Assembly (NCBI RefSeq): GCF_000007925.1
Contig: NC_005042.1
Location: 1,302,001-1,366,000, forward strand
Direction: 5' to 3'
DNA length: 64,000 nt
Source: Prochlorococcus marinus subsp. marinus str. CCMP1375
GTDB lineage: Bacteria > Cyanobacteriota > Cyanobacteriia > PCC-6307 > Cyanobiaceae
A model generated the notes under the pieces. The model searched no databases. It was not told the origin of the DNA and saw only the letters and a program-made list of their open reading frames with translations. Within the stretch, counting starts at the first letter, position 1, and every line of letters begins with the position of its first letter. Below, one piece after another: positions 39,902 through 47,703 of the stretch. The position numbers were made by a program, and so were the translations under genes.

Positions 39902-40051
39902 TTAGTTTTGACTATTAAATTCATCCTTCTCAGATTCTTGGCCGACAAAAAGCCACCTTATCTCTTGAGACTCAACTATTTTCAAGTCATCTAAGGACAT
40001 AGCCGCCCCACCTAACAGAGAATCATCAAATAATTCTATTGCAGTACTCAT
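39902..40051 (-). CDS. small acidic hypothetical protein (49 aa)
   Basis: A 49-codon frame from ATG to TAA. The product is acidic with a central LDDLKIVESQEIRWLFVGQE segment and no membrane helix. No family recognised. The composition is protein-like and the flanks are AT-rich. Confidence 0.5.
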   Translation of the reverse strand: MSTAIELFDDSLLGGAAMSLDDLKIVESQEIRWLFVGQESEKDEFNSQN

Positions 40052-40210
40052 ATTTAAAAAGAATCAATTAAACCAAAGCAAATAAAACCTACACAAGCAA
40101 GCCTCTATTATTAATTCGTTAAGTAATTGAAAGCCATATAAACATTCTATTAGATCTAATGCTTACATCAATCTCATTATCTTTGACAAGGAAAAGGGTT
40201 AATAGTAATA

Positions 40211-40858
40211 CTAAATGTTGGATGCTATTACTGAAAAGAAAGGATCTCCTCCTGCTCCTAAAAATCCTAGGAAACCCTCCTTTTTAGGAACCTTTACAAT
40301 TACCTCTGGCTCAGCCCAACCTTGTTTAACTAAAACATTTTTAATGTAATTAATATGATCTAAATCTGACCCTTGAGTCCATACAAGAGGTGCTTTTGAC
40401 CAAAACGCCCTATTTGAAAAAGACACTATAAGTTTGCCCTTAGGTTTAATAATACGTTTTAAATCAAATGCAAGTTCTTCAGGATATTGTAAGTACTGCC
40501 AAGCCGCTACCATTAGACAAACATCTATAGAGGAATCTTCTAAAGGTAATTTTTGCTTAATATTTAGATTCTGAACCCAATAAGAATCCAATCGATCATT
40601 TCGCTCCAGTTCAATTTGATTAAGACCATGGCCAATAACTCTTTTATATTTAACCTCTTTGGGTAAATGACTAATCCAACTAGACATTAAATCCAGTATG
40701 ATTGAATCCTTAGAGATTCTTTTCCTATATAGATCTGTTAGTTCTTTAAGGAATAAATCATCTAAATGAGTGACAAATCTAGGTTGAGCATAAAAGATAG
40801 AGTCATCTGTACTATCTTCCTTGACCCTTTCTATATCAGTTAAAACATTGACACTCAT
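40211..40858 (-). CDS. SAM-dependent methyltransferase-like protein
   Basis: A 215-residue protein with a class I methyltransferase layout. ILDLMSSWISHLP near residue 53 replaces the usual GxGxG loop, followed by GHGLNQIELERN, LPLEDSSIDVCLMVAAWQYL (motif near 105-125) and KPKGKLIVSFSNRAFW. This degenerate first motif is typical of a cyanobacterial/plant group of methyltransferase-like proteins of unknown substrate. The C-terminal GFLGFLGAGGDPFF is distinctive. Confidence 0.7.
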   Translation of the reverse strand: MSVNVLTDIERVKEDSTDDSIFYAQPRFVTHLDDLFLKELTDLYRKRISKDSIILDLMSSWISHLPKEVKYKRVIGHGLNQIELERNDRLDSYWVQNLNIKQKLPLEDSSIDVCLMVAAWQYLQYPEELAFDLKRIIKPKGKLIVSFSNRAFWSKAPLVWTQGSDLDHINYIKNVLVKQGWAEPEVIVKVPKKEGFLGFLGAGGDPFFSVIASNI

Positions 40859-40959
40859 TTATAAAAGATGCCTAAAATAACTACGGACAGTCTAAACTTA
40901 CGCTATATGGTAACTTGCAAAAGTGCAATTCATTTAAAAATATAAAAGCCATGTAGAGA

Positions 40960-41442
40960 CTAAAATGTATTCCTCATTAAATTATTTATAAAAGAACCAG
41001 TTTTCTCATAAATATGTTTTTTTTCTCTCTTAATCACTATCCCATAGGGATTTGTGAAAATGGCAAACAATATTCTCAAAAATCTAAGTAAATCTTTCTT
41101 CTTTGAAACCGCTGTCAATTCTAATGAATCTAATTCGTCTAAAATAGATTTATCAAAACAATTTTCATCCTTGAAGGACTGTAGTATCTTTTTTCTTTCA
41201 CTAAAAGAGATTGTACTAAGCAATATTTTCATTCCACGGACAGAGTCAGAATCACCATTAATGATCTCACGAGAAATACTTTGAAAAAGATTCTCCCACT
41301 TATATGGCTCTTTTATAAATAAATCAGAGGCTTTACTTTTAGGATTAGCCTTTAATAGCCTTTCTTTTTCATCTTCATCATTCTGACTTGATCTCCAGTA
41401 ATCATGTAAAGGAGAAATCTTTTTAATGAAAGAAGAATCCAT
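40960..41442 (-). CDS. hypothetical protein
   Basis: A 160-residue, strongly charged, mostly helical protein with no membrane segment except a weakly hydrophobic stretch (LLRFLRILFAIFTNPYG) near residues 118-134. No family recognised. Clean ATG start, codon use like its neighbours. An antisense frame (41054-41284) is taken as a shadow. Confidence 0.6.
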   Translation of the reverse strand: MDSSFIKKISPLHDYWRSSQNDEDEKERLLKANPKSKASDLFIKEPYKWENLFQSISREIINGDSDSVRGMKILLSTISFSERKKILQSFKDENCFDKSILDELDSLELTAVSKKKDLLRFLRILFAIFTNPYGIVIKREKKHIYEKTGSFINNLMRNTF

Positions 41443-41488
41443 TCAAAATTTATTCTACAAAATCATACAAACATACAGATTCTTTATC

Positions 41489-41605
41489 TTATTTTTTTAC
41501 CAAAATCATCGAAGCCTCTTTAAATAATTCACGAAGTCCTTGCATTACAAACCAACCTAGGGTTAGACCAATTAAAAGAGGTGCAAAATGAGTTGAATAG
41601 TTCAT
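41489..41605 (-). CDS. small single-helix membrane protein (38 aa)
   Basis: A 38-residue protein with one hydrophobic helix (about residues 8-25, APLLIGLTLGWFVMQGL) and a basic C-terminal end (KK). Its upstream region on the same strand holds the GC-rich, hairpin-forming block at 41629-41680, which could be its leader. Confidence 0.5.
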   Translation of the reverse strand: MNYSTHFAPLLIGLTLGWFVMQGLRELFKEASMILVKK

Positions 41606-41628
41606 AATCTCATACCTTGTAATTGATT

Positions 41629-41690
41629 GAGGGGGCCCAGATGCGGTTCAAAAGATAGCCCCCGAGCCGGTGGTAGGCACTTTTTCACTT
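41629..41690. ncRNA. GC-rich hairpin block, candidate structured RNA or leader
   Basis: In an otherwise AT-rich spacer, GGGGGC (41631-41636) pairs with GCCCCC (41658-41663) around a 21-base loop. A second GC-rich stretch with GAGCCGGTGGTAGGCAC and five T's follows. On the plus strand this resembles a short RNA ending in a weak terminator; on the minus strand it would be the leader of the 38-codon gene. No known riboswitch class was recognised. Confidence 0.4.
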
Positions 41691-41844
41691 TAATAAGTGA
41701 AATAAATAATCCATATAGGCTCTTTTTACTTCTAAGCCAATATGAGTTTTCTGTCTATAAGAGTAATAACTCAGGCATTTATACACAGTTGAGATAAAAA
41801 GGGGAAAAGTCAGACAAGCCAAGTTCTTTTACTTTGAAGCTAAT

Positions 41845-41871
41845 AAAAAAGCCTCGTCAAAATGACGAGGC
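41845..41871 (-). terminator. rho-independent terminator downstream of pcb unit
   Basis: GCCTCGTCA and TGACGAGGC form a 9-bp perfect stem with an AAA loop. On the minus strand it is followed by six T's. It lies about 60 bases after the stop of the small gene at 41929 and probably ends the pcb transcript. Confidence 0.92.
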
Positions 41872-41928
41872 TTAAAAGATTAAATCTTTTAAATACAGCT
41901 AAAAAAGTTTTAGAGTTGAAAACGTTTT

Positions 41929-42147
41929 TCAGGATCTCCCTGATAATTTTTGACGTTCCGTTCCTTCAAACTTTTCTGGATCGTTACAGTCTCTTGCATA
42001 CCAATGGAATTGAGAGACTTGAATTATGGCAAGAATTCCAAATACTACTGGTAGCAATTGGAACCCACCTGATGGCTTTACTAAGCCTAAATCTGATGGA
42101 TGAGGCAGCTGAGTTGCGAAATCCAGCAAATGCGAGAAATCAATCAT
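41929..42147 (-). CDS. small single-helix membrane protein downstream of pcb
   Basis: A 72-residue protein with a polar N terminus (DFATQLPHPSDLG), one hydrophobic helix (about residues 30-45, LLPVVFGILAIIQVSQF) and a charged C terminus. It lies 18 bases after the pcb stop and before a strong terminator, so it is probably co-expressed with the antenna gene. No named family recognised; an antenna- or photosystem-associated role is only inferred from position. The opposite-strand frame at 41862-42158 is less likely because it spans the terminator. Confidence 0.65.
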   Translation of the reverse strand: MIDFSHLLDFATQLPHPSDLGLVKPSGGFQLLPVVFGILAIIQVSQFHWYARDCNDPEKFEGTERQKLSGRS

Positions 42148-42164
42148 ATCGAGGGTAAGTAGTT

Positions 42165-43250
42165 TTAGTCAGACAAGGTGATCCGTGAATTATCCAAGTT
42201 GGCTACTGCGCTTGTAACTTTCCTGAAATCAAAGCCCATTGCACGAATTGCATGCCATAGGTGACCTTGAATAAAGAAGAATCCCAAATAGTAATGTACA
42301 TTACTTAACCAAGCACGTGAGGTGTGCCCAGTAACCACTCCATCCATGTTCCCTGTATCTATCCAATAAGGAGAGATGCCAAACTTAAGCTGTAAAGTCT
42401 CGCCATACCAAGCTTCTGGATAAACAGTTGTATTAGTTGCACACCAGAAGGCTGCAATAATCGCCATCCAACCGATACCAGCTAAAGACCAAGAGAGAAC
42501 TGCTTCTGCTGAAAGCAATCCAGCACCTTTGAAGTTGGTATAAGTACCAATTTGCTTAGTTGCAATATGGAATGCACCACCTCCAATCTGGAAAAAAGCT
42601 AAGAAAGCATGGCCACCCATTACATCCTCAAGGCTGTCTATCTGAATGAAATCAAATTGATGATTCCAAATCTGAGTAAGGTCAAGGTTGTAATTAACCT
42701 GACGAATCGCCTCTATAGCAGGGTCGTAGATTCCATGAACTCTGGCCCATTCAACAAACCATATATTGGCAACACCAAAAAAGACAAGGTGATGGCCAAG
42801 GATAAATGTTTGGTTGTCTGGATTGTCCCATTCAAGCTTAAACCTAGCTGCTTGACGGTGCTCAGGACGACCATCAGCAAATAAACCTGAAGAATTCTGA
42901 GTATCTTCACTAAAGATAACTGAGTGTAAAAGTCCAGCAAGTGCATAAACGAATGAGCAAATCAGATGAAAAATACCAACGAAGGCAACATCTTGACCTG
43001 TCCAAGCTCCTGCTTGGTCAAAACCAATACCCAAGGAAGCTAAATGAGGGATACTCACCATCCCTTGATGTCCCATTGGGATATCTGGGTTGAAGCGTGC
43101 AAGTTCCCATAGGGTGTTTGCACCAGCTGTAAAAGCAATTAATCCTGTATGCGCAACATGTGAGCCTATAAATCGACTTGACTTGTTGGTTACTACAGAG
43201 TTACCAACCCACCACCCGTAAGTGGGGTCTGGATTTCCATAGGTTTGCAT
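42165..43250 (-). CDS. pcb: divinyl chlorophyll a/b-binding light-harvesting protein
   Basis: Thylakoid antenna protein of the CP43/IsiA family, with six transmembrane helices. Each helix carries conserved His ligands, for example GSHVAHTGLIAF near 29, HLICSFVYALAGLLH near 95, FILGHHLVFFGVANIWF near 150, GGHAFLAFFQIGGGAFHI near 213 and HYYLGFFFIQGHLWHAIRAMG near 319. The 361 residues lack the large lumenal loop of CP43. It belongs to the Prochlorococcus Pcb group; the particular paralogue cannot be fixed from sequence alone. Confidence 0.95.
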   Translation of the reverse strand: MQTYGNPDPTYGWWVGNSVVTNKSSRFIGSHVAHTGLIAFTAGANTLWELARFNPDIPMGHQGMVSIPHLASLGIGFDQAGAWTGQDVAFVGIFHLICSFVYALAGLLHSVIFSEDTQNSSGLFADGRPEHRQAARFKLEWDNPDNQTFILGHHLVFFGVANIWFVEWARVHGIYDPAIEAIRQVNYNLDLTQIWNHQFDFIQIDSLEDVMGGHAFLAFFQIGGGAFHIATKQIGTYTNFKGAGLLSAEAVLSWSLAGIGWMAIIAAFWCATNTTVYPEAWYGETLQLKFGISPYWIDTGNMDGVVTGHTSRAWLSNVHYYLGFFFIQGHLWHAIRAMGFDFRKVTSAVANLDNSRITLSD

Positions 43251-43371
43251 AGGTTTTAGAAAAGTATTTTAAAAACTTCCCAGAGATTACAGTCATTTTG
43301 CGAATGAAGGGTAAGTAGTTCAACATCCGTAAAAAAGATGAATAACATAAAAATGATTCGACTTAAAGGCT

Positions 43372-43500
43372 ATGACTCTTTTTCTTGGGATAATTGAAGA
43401 AAACCTAGCCAAAGAAATCTTGGATTACTTAAATCAAATTGCTCAGCTATGGGCAAGACCTATATCTAAAGTTCTAAAACCTCATACAATTTATCTATGA
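43372..43500 (+). CDS. possible small protein (42 aa)
   Basis: A 42-codon frame from ATG to TGA encoding an amphipathic helix-like segment (IIEENLAKEILDYLNQIAQL). It overlaps the 3' end of the opposite-strand amidotransferase gene by 35 bases and lacks a clear ribosome-binding site. Weak candidate. Confidence 0.28.
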   Translation: MTLFLGIIEENLAKEILDYLNQIAQLWARPISKVLKPHTIYL

Positions 43501-44194
43501 AATTAATACGATGATTTAAAGTCTGCGCACCAAACTTCTTTTGTTGCTGCTTTAAAATAGTAGAGGCCTTATCGCCAAATGCCTTTTGAATAAACTCTTT
43601 ATCTTCTGAGATCCATTGAGAAAAAATATGTTCTTCAATCTCAACATGAAACTGAATGCCATACGAGCAAGGCGGAATACAAAAAAACTGTTCTGCACAA
43701 ATATCGCTACTAGCAATTAATTGGGCCCCCTCAGGCAAAATAATTCTGTCTCCATGCCAATGCAAAACCTTTGGTCTTAAATCACCTGAAAAGTTAAATG
43801 GATTATTTGCATTAATGAAATAAATTGAACCCCACCCAACTTCTAACCCTTCTTTTTTGTTCTTTCCTAGAGTTAATCGCTCCACTTTACCTCCTGCAGC
43901 ATATGCCAAAAGCTGAGCCCCCAAGCAAACGCCGATTACCGGTATTTTTTTCTGCAAAGCAACCTGCAATAAACTGATCTCCTTAAGAAGCCATGGGTAA
44001 TTATCATTATTCATATCTCGAAGGCCCATAGGACCTCCCAGTATTAATAAAACATCCTCTTCTAATAAGTCAGGGACTGCGTCTCCTAAATCTAATCGGC
44101 AAATAATCACATTCATCCCACGTTGAAGAGCCACTTTGGCAAACAATCCAGGTCCTTCTCTTCCCAAATGTTGAAGAACTACTAATCTGAACAT
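43466..44194 (-). CDS. class I glutamine amidotransferase-like protein
   Basis: A 242-residue protein with the full glutaminase triad: nucleophile Cys in GVCLGAQLLAYAAGG near residue 93, and His with Glu in GIQFHVEIEE near 182. Further blocks are LGGPMGLRD and VLHWHGDRIILPEGA. This is the stand-alone GMP-synthase-like GATase family, whose partner or substrate is usually unknown (some act on gamma-glutamyl compounds). It lies about 100 bases downstream of the NSS transporter gene on the same strand. Confidence 0.85.
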   Translation of the reverse strand: MFRLVVLQHLGREGPGLFAKVALQRGMNVIICRLDLGDAVPDLLEEDVLLILGGPMGLRDMNNDNYPWLLKEISLLQVALQKKIPVIGVCLGAQLLAYAAGGKVERLTLGKNKKEGLEVGWGSIYFINANNPFNFSGDLRPKVLHWHGDRIILPEGAQLIASSDICAEQFFCIPPCSYGIQFHVEIEEHIFSQWISEDKEFIQKAFGDKASTILKQQQKKFGAQTLNHRINFIDKLYEVLEL

Positions 44195-44302
44195 CTAAAA
44201 CAAATAAAACCAACTTAAAAGCTTCATTAGTAATCAATCATTTGTTGAAATTAAAAAAGAAAAAATTATCAAATCAAATGCTTTTTGAATGTTTCATGAA
44301 CA

Positions 44303-45634
44303 TTAACTAGACCAATTCTGGAAAAGGTCTACTACACTAACAATCAAGCCAAAAGCAATTACGGGAGGAGATACCCAACGAAGCATGAATTTGAGATATC
44401 TGCGTACCCTATGATTTGAATTACAACCTGCAAGATCTTCATCAAATCTATTCGGTACAACCCAACCTAAGAAAATAGACAACAAGAAGCCACCTAGAAT
44501 TAGCAATACTCCTCCGAAAATGCTATCCATCTTTCCTAAAACATCCAAATTCAAAGCAGAAGGTATGCCAAGTACAAATAACAACCCTGTTGAAACAAAA
44601 ACCGCCTTAGATCGCCCCCATCCTAATCGATCCATTATTGAAGAAACTGGCACTTCCAACAAAGAAATAGAAGAAGTAATAGCAGCAATATAGGCAAGAG
44701 CAAAAAACAAAATTGCTACTACTCTGCCAGTCAAACCAAGCGTTCCCAATCCAGTAGGCAATGAAATAAATAATGTTCCAACAGTCGAACCACTAATTAC
44801 TTCCTTAAGTCCAAAACTCATTACGATTGGGAAAGTAATCATTCCTGCTAATAATCCAACCGCTGTATCAATAGAAGCAACTGAAACAGCTTCTTTTGGC
44901 AATTGATTCTTTTTATCCAAATAGGAGGAATAAGCCACCATGATTCCAATACCTAGACTTAAAGAAAAGAATGCTTGTGTAAATGCATTGCGAATAGTTG
45001 ACGGGTTAAAGAATTGAGAGGCATCTAGCTTTAAAAGAAAAGTTCTATACCCTTCCCAAGTTCCTGACAAAGTAGCTGCCCAAAGAGCAAGTATCAAAAG
45101 CAACCCAAAAAGTATTGGCACACCCAATCTACTTAGCCGCTCAATTCCTCCTCGAACCCCAGCTGAGACGACAATAGCTGTAAGCAACAAACTTATAAGT
45201 TGACCTAAAAGGACACTACTTCCAGAGCTAATTGAACCAAAGAATGTTTCTGCTTCAGAAAGGTTCGAGGGCAATCCAAAGAAAATTGAATGTATGAGGG
45301 TATCTAAAGTCCATCCCATTAAGACTGCGTAATAAGAGCCTATTCCCAAAGGAGCAATAACAAACAGCCAGCCCATTGGACTCCATCGAGGTCCCGCAGC
45401 ATTTACTGGTGCAAGCAAGGGACTACTTCCTGTGCTTCTTCCAAGAACCATTTCAGAAACAAGTACAGGAAGACAAACAACCAAAACAATCAAAATATAA
45501 AGGAGTAAGAATGCCGCACCACCTCCTTCAGAGGCTCTATAAGCAAAGCCCCAAAGATTACCTAATCCAACTGCACTGCCAGCAGCGGCAAGCACAAACC
45601 CCCATCTAGACCGCCATTGTTCTCGTAATGCCAT
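44303..45634 (-). CDS. sodium:neurotransmitter symporter (NSS/LeuT) family transporter
   Basis: A 443-residue protein with about 11 transmembrane helices. The family signature GSAVGLGNLWGFAYRASEGGGAAFLLLY lies at residues ~18-45, with the unwound TM1 region (Na+ and substrate site) intact. Bacterial members take up amino acids driven by sodium, fitting a marine cell; the exact substrate cannot be inferred. The adjacent amidotransferase might relate functionally, but that is speculation. Confidence 0.92.
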   Translation of the reverse strand: MALREQWRSRWGFVLAAAGSAVGLGNLWGFAYRASEGGGAAFLLLYILIVLVVCLPVLVSEMVLGRSTGSSPLLAPVNAAGPRWSPMGWLFVIAPLGIGSYYAVLMGWTLDTLIHSIFFGLPSNLSEAETFFGSISSGSSVLLGQLISLLLTAIVVSAGVRGGIERLSRLGVPILFGLLLILALWAATLSGTWEGYRTFLLKLDASQFFNPSTIRNAFTQAFFSLSLGIGIMVAYSSYLDKKNQLPKEAVSVASIDTAVGLLAGMITFPIVMSFGLKEVISGSTVGTLFISLPTGLGTLGLTGRVVAILFFALAYIAAITSSISLLEVPVSSIMDRLGWGRSKAVFVSTGLLFVLGIPSALNLDVLGKMDSIFGGVLLILGGFLLSIFLGWVVPNRFDEDLAGCNSNHRVRRYLKFMLRWVSPPVIAFGLIVSVVDLFQNWSS

Positions 45635-45810
45635 GAAACCTTAAAAGGAGTAAATTTCAACTAAATCAATTATGAAAACTTCAAGCAATATCAACCATAC
45701 ATAGTTAGCTCTTGTAGGAATTAGCCTTAAATTCTTTCACTAATAAAAACTTTTGCAGACAATTTAAATATCAGAGTTTAAATGTATGAATTAATCCAGA
45801 GCAAAAAGCT

Positions 45811-46098
45811 TTAACCGAAAATAGAAAGACTCAAATCAGAATTTAATCCATGCAAATCAATATATTCCTGAAAAACATTGGAATCAAAAGCTTTTTGAGC
45901 AGCAGATCTTGATTCAAATTCCACAACAACCCCTAATTGACCTCCGTCCCATTCATTTAAATCAGATTTTTGACTAATGTCCTTTGCTATTACGATTCCT
46001 CCAACTGAAAGCAACCAAGGAATAACCGTTTGGATGTATTCAATAAATAAATCCGTGCTTTCAATACTTACCTGTTTAATCCAATAACCTTTTGACAC
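45811..46098 (-). CDS. DUF1330 family protein
   Basis: A 95-residue dimeric alpha-beta barrel-like protein beginning SKGYWIKQVSIESTDLFIEYI, then GGIVIAKDI and VVVEFESRSAAQKAFDSNVFQEYIDL, matching DUF1330. The GTG at 46098 gives the family's normal N terminus; a TTG 39 bases upstream would add 13 unrelated residues. Function unknown. Confidence 0.78.
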   Translation of the reverse strand: MSKGYWIKQVSIESTDLFIEYIQTVIPWLLSVGGIVIAKDISQKSDLNEWDGGQLGVVVEFESRSAAQKAFDSNVFQEYIDLHGLNSDLSLSIFG

Positions 46099-46333
46099 GG
46101 AATGATTAAGAAAATTGGAAGAAGTATCGCATATCAAGTGCCCAAAGGACGAAATAAAGGATTTCTCAAGTCAAGAAATAAATTAACCCATAATGAATTA
46201 ACCAATTTCATCTCCTTTATCAAAAGCCCCTAAACCATTGGCAGGAATAGGGAGATCACTAAAGATCGAATAATGGAGTGAAATCAAAAAACCATAACTT
46301 CAAATTCCTGATATCATTTCAATAGTTTCAAAA

Positions 46334-46346
46334 GGGAGGTGATCCA
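46334..46346 (+). promoter_or_regulatory. perfect extended Shine-Dalgarno sequence
   Basis: The bases GGAGGTGATCC (46335-46345) are fully complementary to the 3' tail of bacterial 16S rRNA (GGATCACCTCC). The TTG start of the mini-gene lies seven bases after GGAGG. Most genes in this window have four matching bases or fewer. Confidence 0.8.
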
Positions 46347-46439
46347 TTGTCGTATCAACCATACGGTCAGGAGTCAATAGCGATTAAAAAGTTCCAAGCT
46401 AATTTGGCTCCTGCTTTTTTAATGCAATCTGAAAAATAA
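46347..46439 (+). CDS. 30-residue mini-protein with perfect ribosome-binding site
   Basis: TTG start, 30 codons, TAA stop. The peptide is MSYQPYGQESIAIKKFQANL followed by a hydrophobic APAFLM and a polar end. It has no membrane-length helix and no recognised family. The 11-base ribosome-binding site in front and a terminator 65 bases behind make it a self-contained transcription unit. It could be a functional small protein, a leader peptide or a translated small RNA. Confidence 0.55.
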   Translation: MSYQPYGQESIAIKKFQANLAPAFLMQSEK

Positions 46440-46504
46440 AAATTAAAGTTTCCGCCTTGCACTCATAAGGTTTTTGAGTTTTACTTTATACAGTTGAGAC
46501 GTTG

Positions 46505-46536
46505 CCTTCGGAATAGTTAGCCGAAGGTATTTTTTT
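46505..46536 (+). terminator. rho-independent terminator of the mini-gene
   Basis: CCTTCGG (46505-46511) pairs with CCGAAGG (46521-46527) around a 9-base loop. TATTTTTTT follows. Orientation is plus, ending the transcript that contains the 30-codon frame. Confidence 0.88.
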
Positions 46537-46750
46537 GGATAATTATAATGATTCGGATTTTTATTAAATTATAAAAGCGACTTTTATTCTTCAAAGAAGG
46601 ATAAAAAGTTAATCAGGGCAATTGATTGCAACTATATTTAGTAATATTTTATACAGTTAATCAAAATACAAATAGCCATGAAGACTTAAATTGGTCTTGT
46701 TGGAAAAGAACAAGTCCTCTTAAGGCATATTTCCTAAGAGCCCTAATTAG

Positions 46751-46936
46751 TCACACCTCAAAGGCTTCCCTTCTTCTAAGAGCTTGAGCAACCTTCCCTG
46801 CAACAAATGGAATATGAACAGAATATTTCTTTAGTTGAATGCGTTCTTCTAGGCTTACCGTTTGGCCAGTCGCTAAACGATCAATAATCTCCTCAAGTCG
46901 AAGACGCGTTTCAGTTGAAAGCATGCGAATTGACAT
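46751..46936 (-). CDS. small conserved-looking protein (61 aa)
   Basis: A 61-residue soluble, helical protein (LSTETRLRLEEIIDRLATGQ followed by VSLEERIQLKKYS and a basic C-terminal helix). It has no membrane segment and no assigned family. The ATG at 46936 is preferred over an upstream in-frame TTG. The regular amphipathic pattern and normal codon use support a real gene. Confidence 0.65.
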   Translation of the reverse strand: MSIRMLSTETRLRLEEIIDRLATGQTVSLEERIQLKKYSVHIPFVAGKVAQALRRREAFEV

Positions 46937-47121
46937 TGGTTGATACAAATTTAGTTAATGATAATTAATTTATGAAGTTTGGGAAGGAGCAAAAGCCAAA
47001 AAATCATCCTGAATAGATCACTGGAAAACCTTGCAAAAATCAGGAGCCAAGAACAACTATGCAAAGATTCAAAAAGTTTGCAGAAAATAGCTTTAACATC
47101 TAAATAAGTCTTATTAAATCA

Positions 47122-47256
47122 ATGGCCGACAAAAAAGGGAAAGAATTAGCAACCGTTTCCGTTTACCTCAACACAGGTATAGCTGCTGGTCTTTTTGGAA
47201 TAGGCTTTATTGTAGCTGCTCTTGTATTTGGGGTTACTATACTCATTATCAATTAA
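47122..47256 (+). CDS. small single-helix membrane protein (44 aa)
   Basis: A 44-residue protein: short basic N terminus (ADKKGKELATVSVY), then one long hydrophobic segment (about residues 18-43) up to the stop. Resembles small thylakoid subunits in size and shape but is not matched to PsbX, PsaM, PetN or the others I know. Confidence 0.6.
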   Translation: MADKKGKELATVSVYLNTGIAAGLFGIGFIVAALVFGVTILIIN

Positions 47257-47412
47257 GGTCATTATTGAAAATTAATATCTTGAGAATACCCTCAAGGCCA
47301 AAATTGTCCTAGAGGCTTTTCTTGCTATCAGACATACTCATTTCTTTTATGCAACGAAGAATTGAGTATTTCTTTCAGGTGGTTTTATTGAAATAAATAG
47401 CGAAGCTAAAAT

Positions 47413-47610
47413 ATGAACTACTATTTACTAATCCTCGCTATTTCTCAAGCATGGAAACCTTCTGAAGGTTTAATCAAATTTGTTTTTGTTATTGGTGCTT
47501 TCCTCATAGCAGGTGTTGCACTTTCAATATTTACCTTCTATGAGGACTGCTATTGGGGAGATGCTCCATACAGAGAATATTTAAAGCACGGAAAAAAGTC
47601 ATCTTCATAG
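47413..47610 (+). CDS. small membrane protein (65 aa)
   Basis: A 65-residue protein with one clear hydrophobic helix (about 20-42, LIKFVFVIGAFLIAGVALSIF), a preceding short hydrophobic N terminus (possible signal or second helix), and a polar C-terminal tail with FYEDCYWGDAPYREYLKHGKK. No family recognised. Confidence 0.6.
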   Translation: MNYYLLILAISQAWKPSEGLIKFVFVIGAFLIAGVALSIFTFYEDCYWGDAPYREYLKHGKKSSS

Positions 47611-47703
47611 ATTTAAAGATGCTCACTTGATATCTAGCAAAAAGTTTTATAAATTAATTTCAAGTAAAATCTACTTAATCTTATAAGTAAGCATAATTTT
47701 CTA

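Noticed and set aside
41862-42158. 98-codon plus-strand frame next to pcb
   Set aside because: It starts inside the terminator hairpin and is antisense to the better small membrane protein frame that follows pcb.
46335-46345. Fragment of a 16S rRNA gene on the minus strand
   Set aside because: The match stops after the 11-base anti-Shine-Dalgarno segment and flanking bases do not continue as 16S sequence, so a ribosome-binding site is the simpler explanation.
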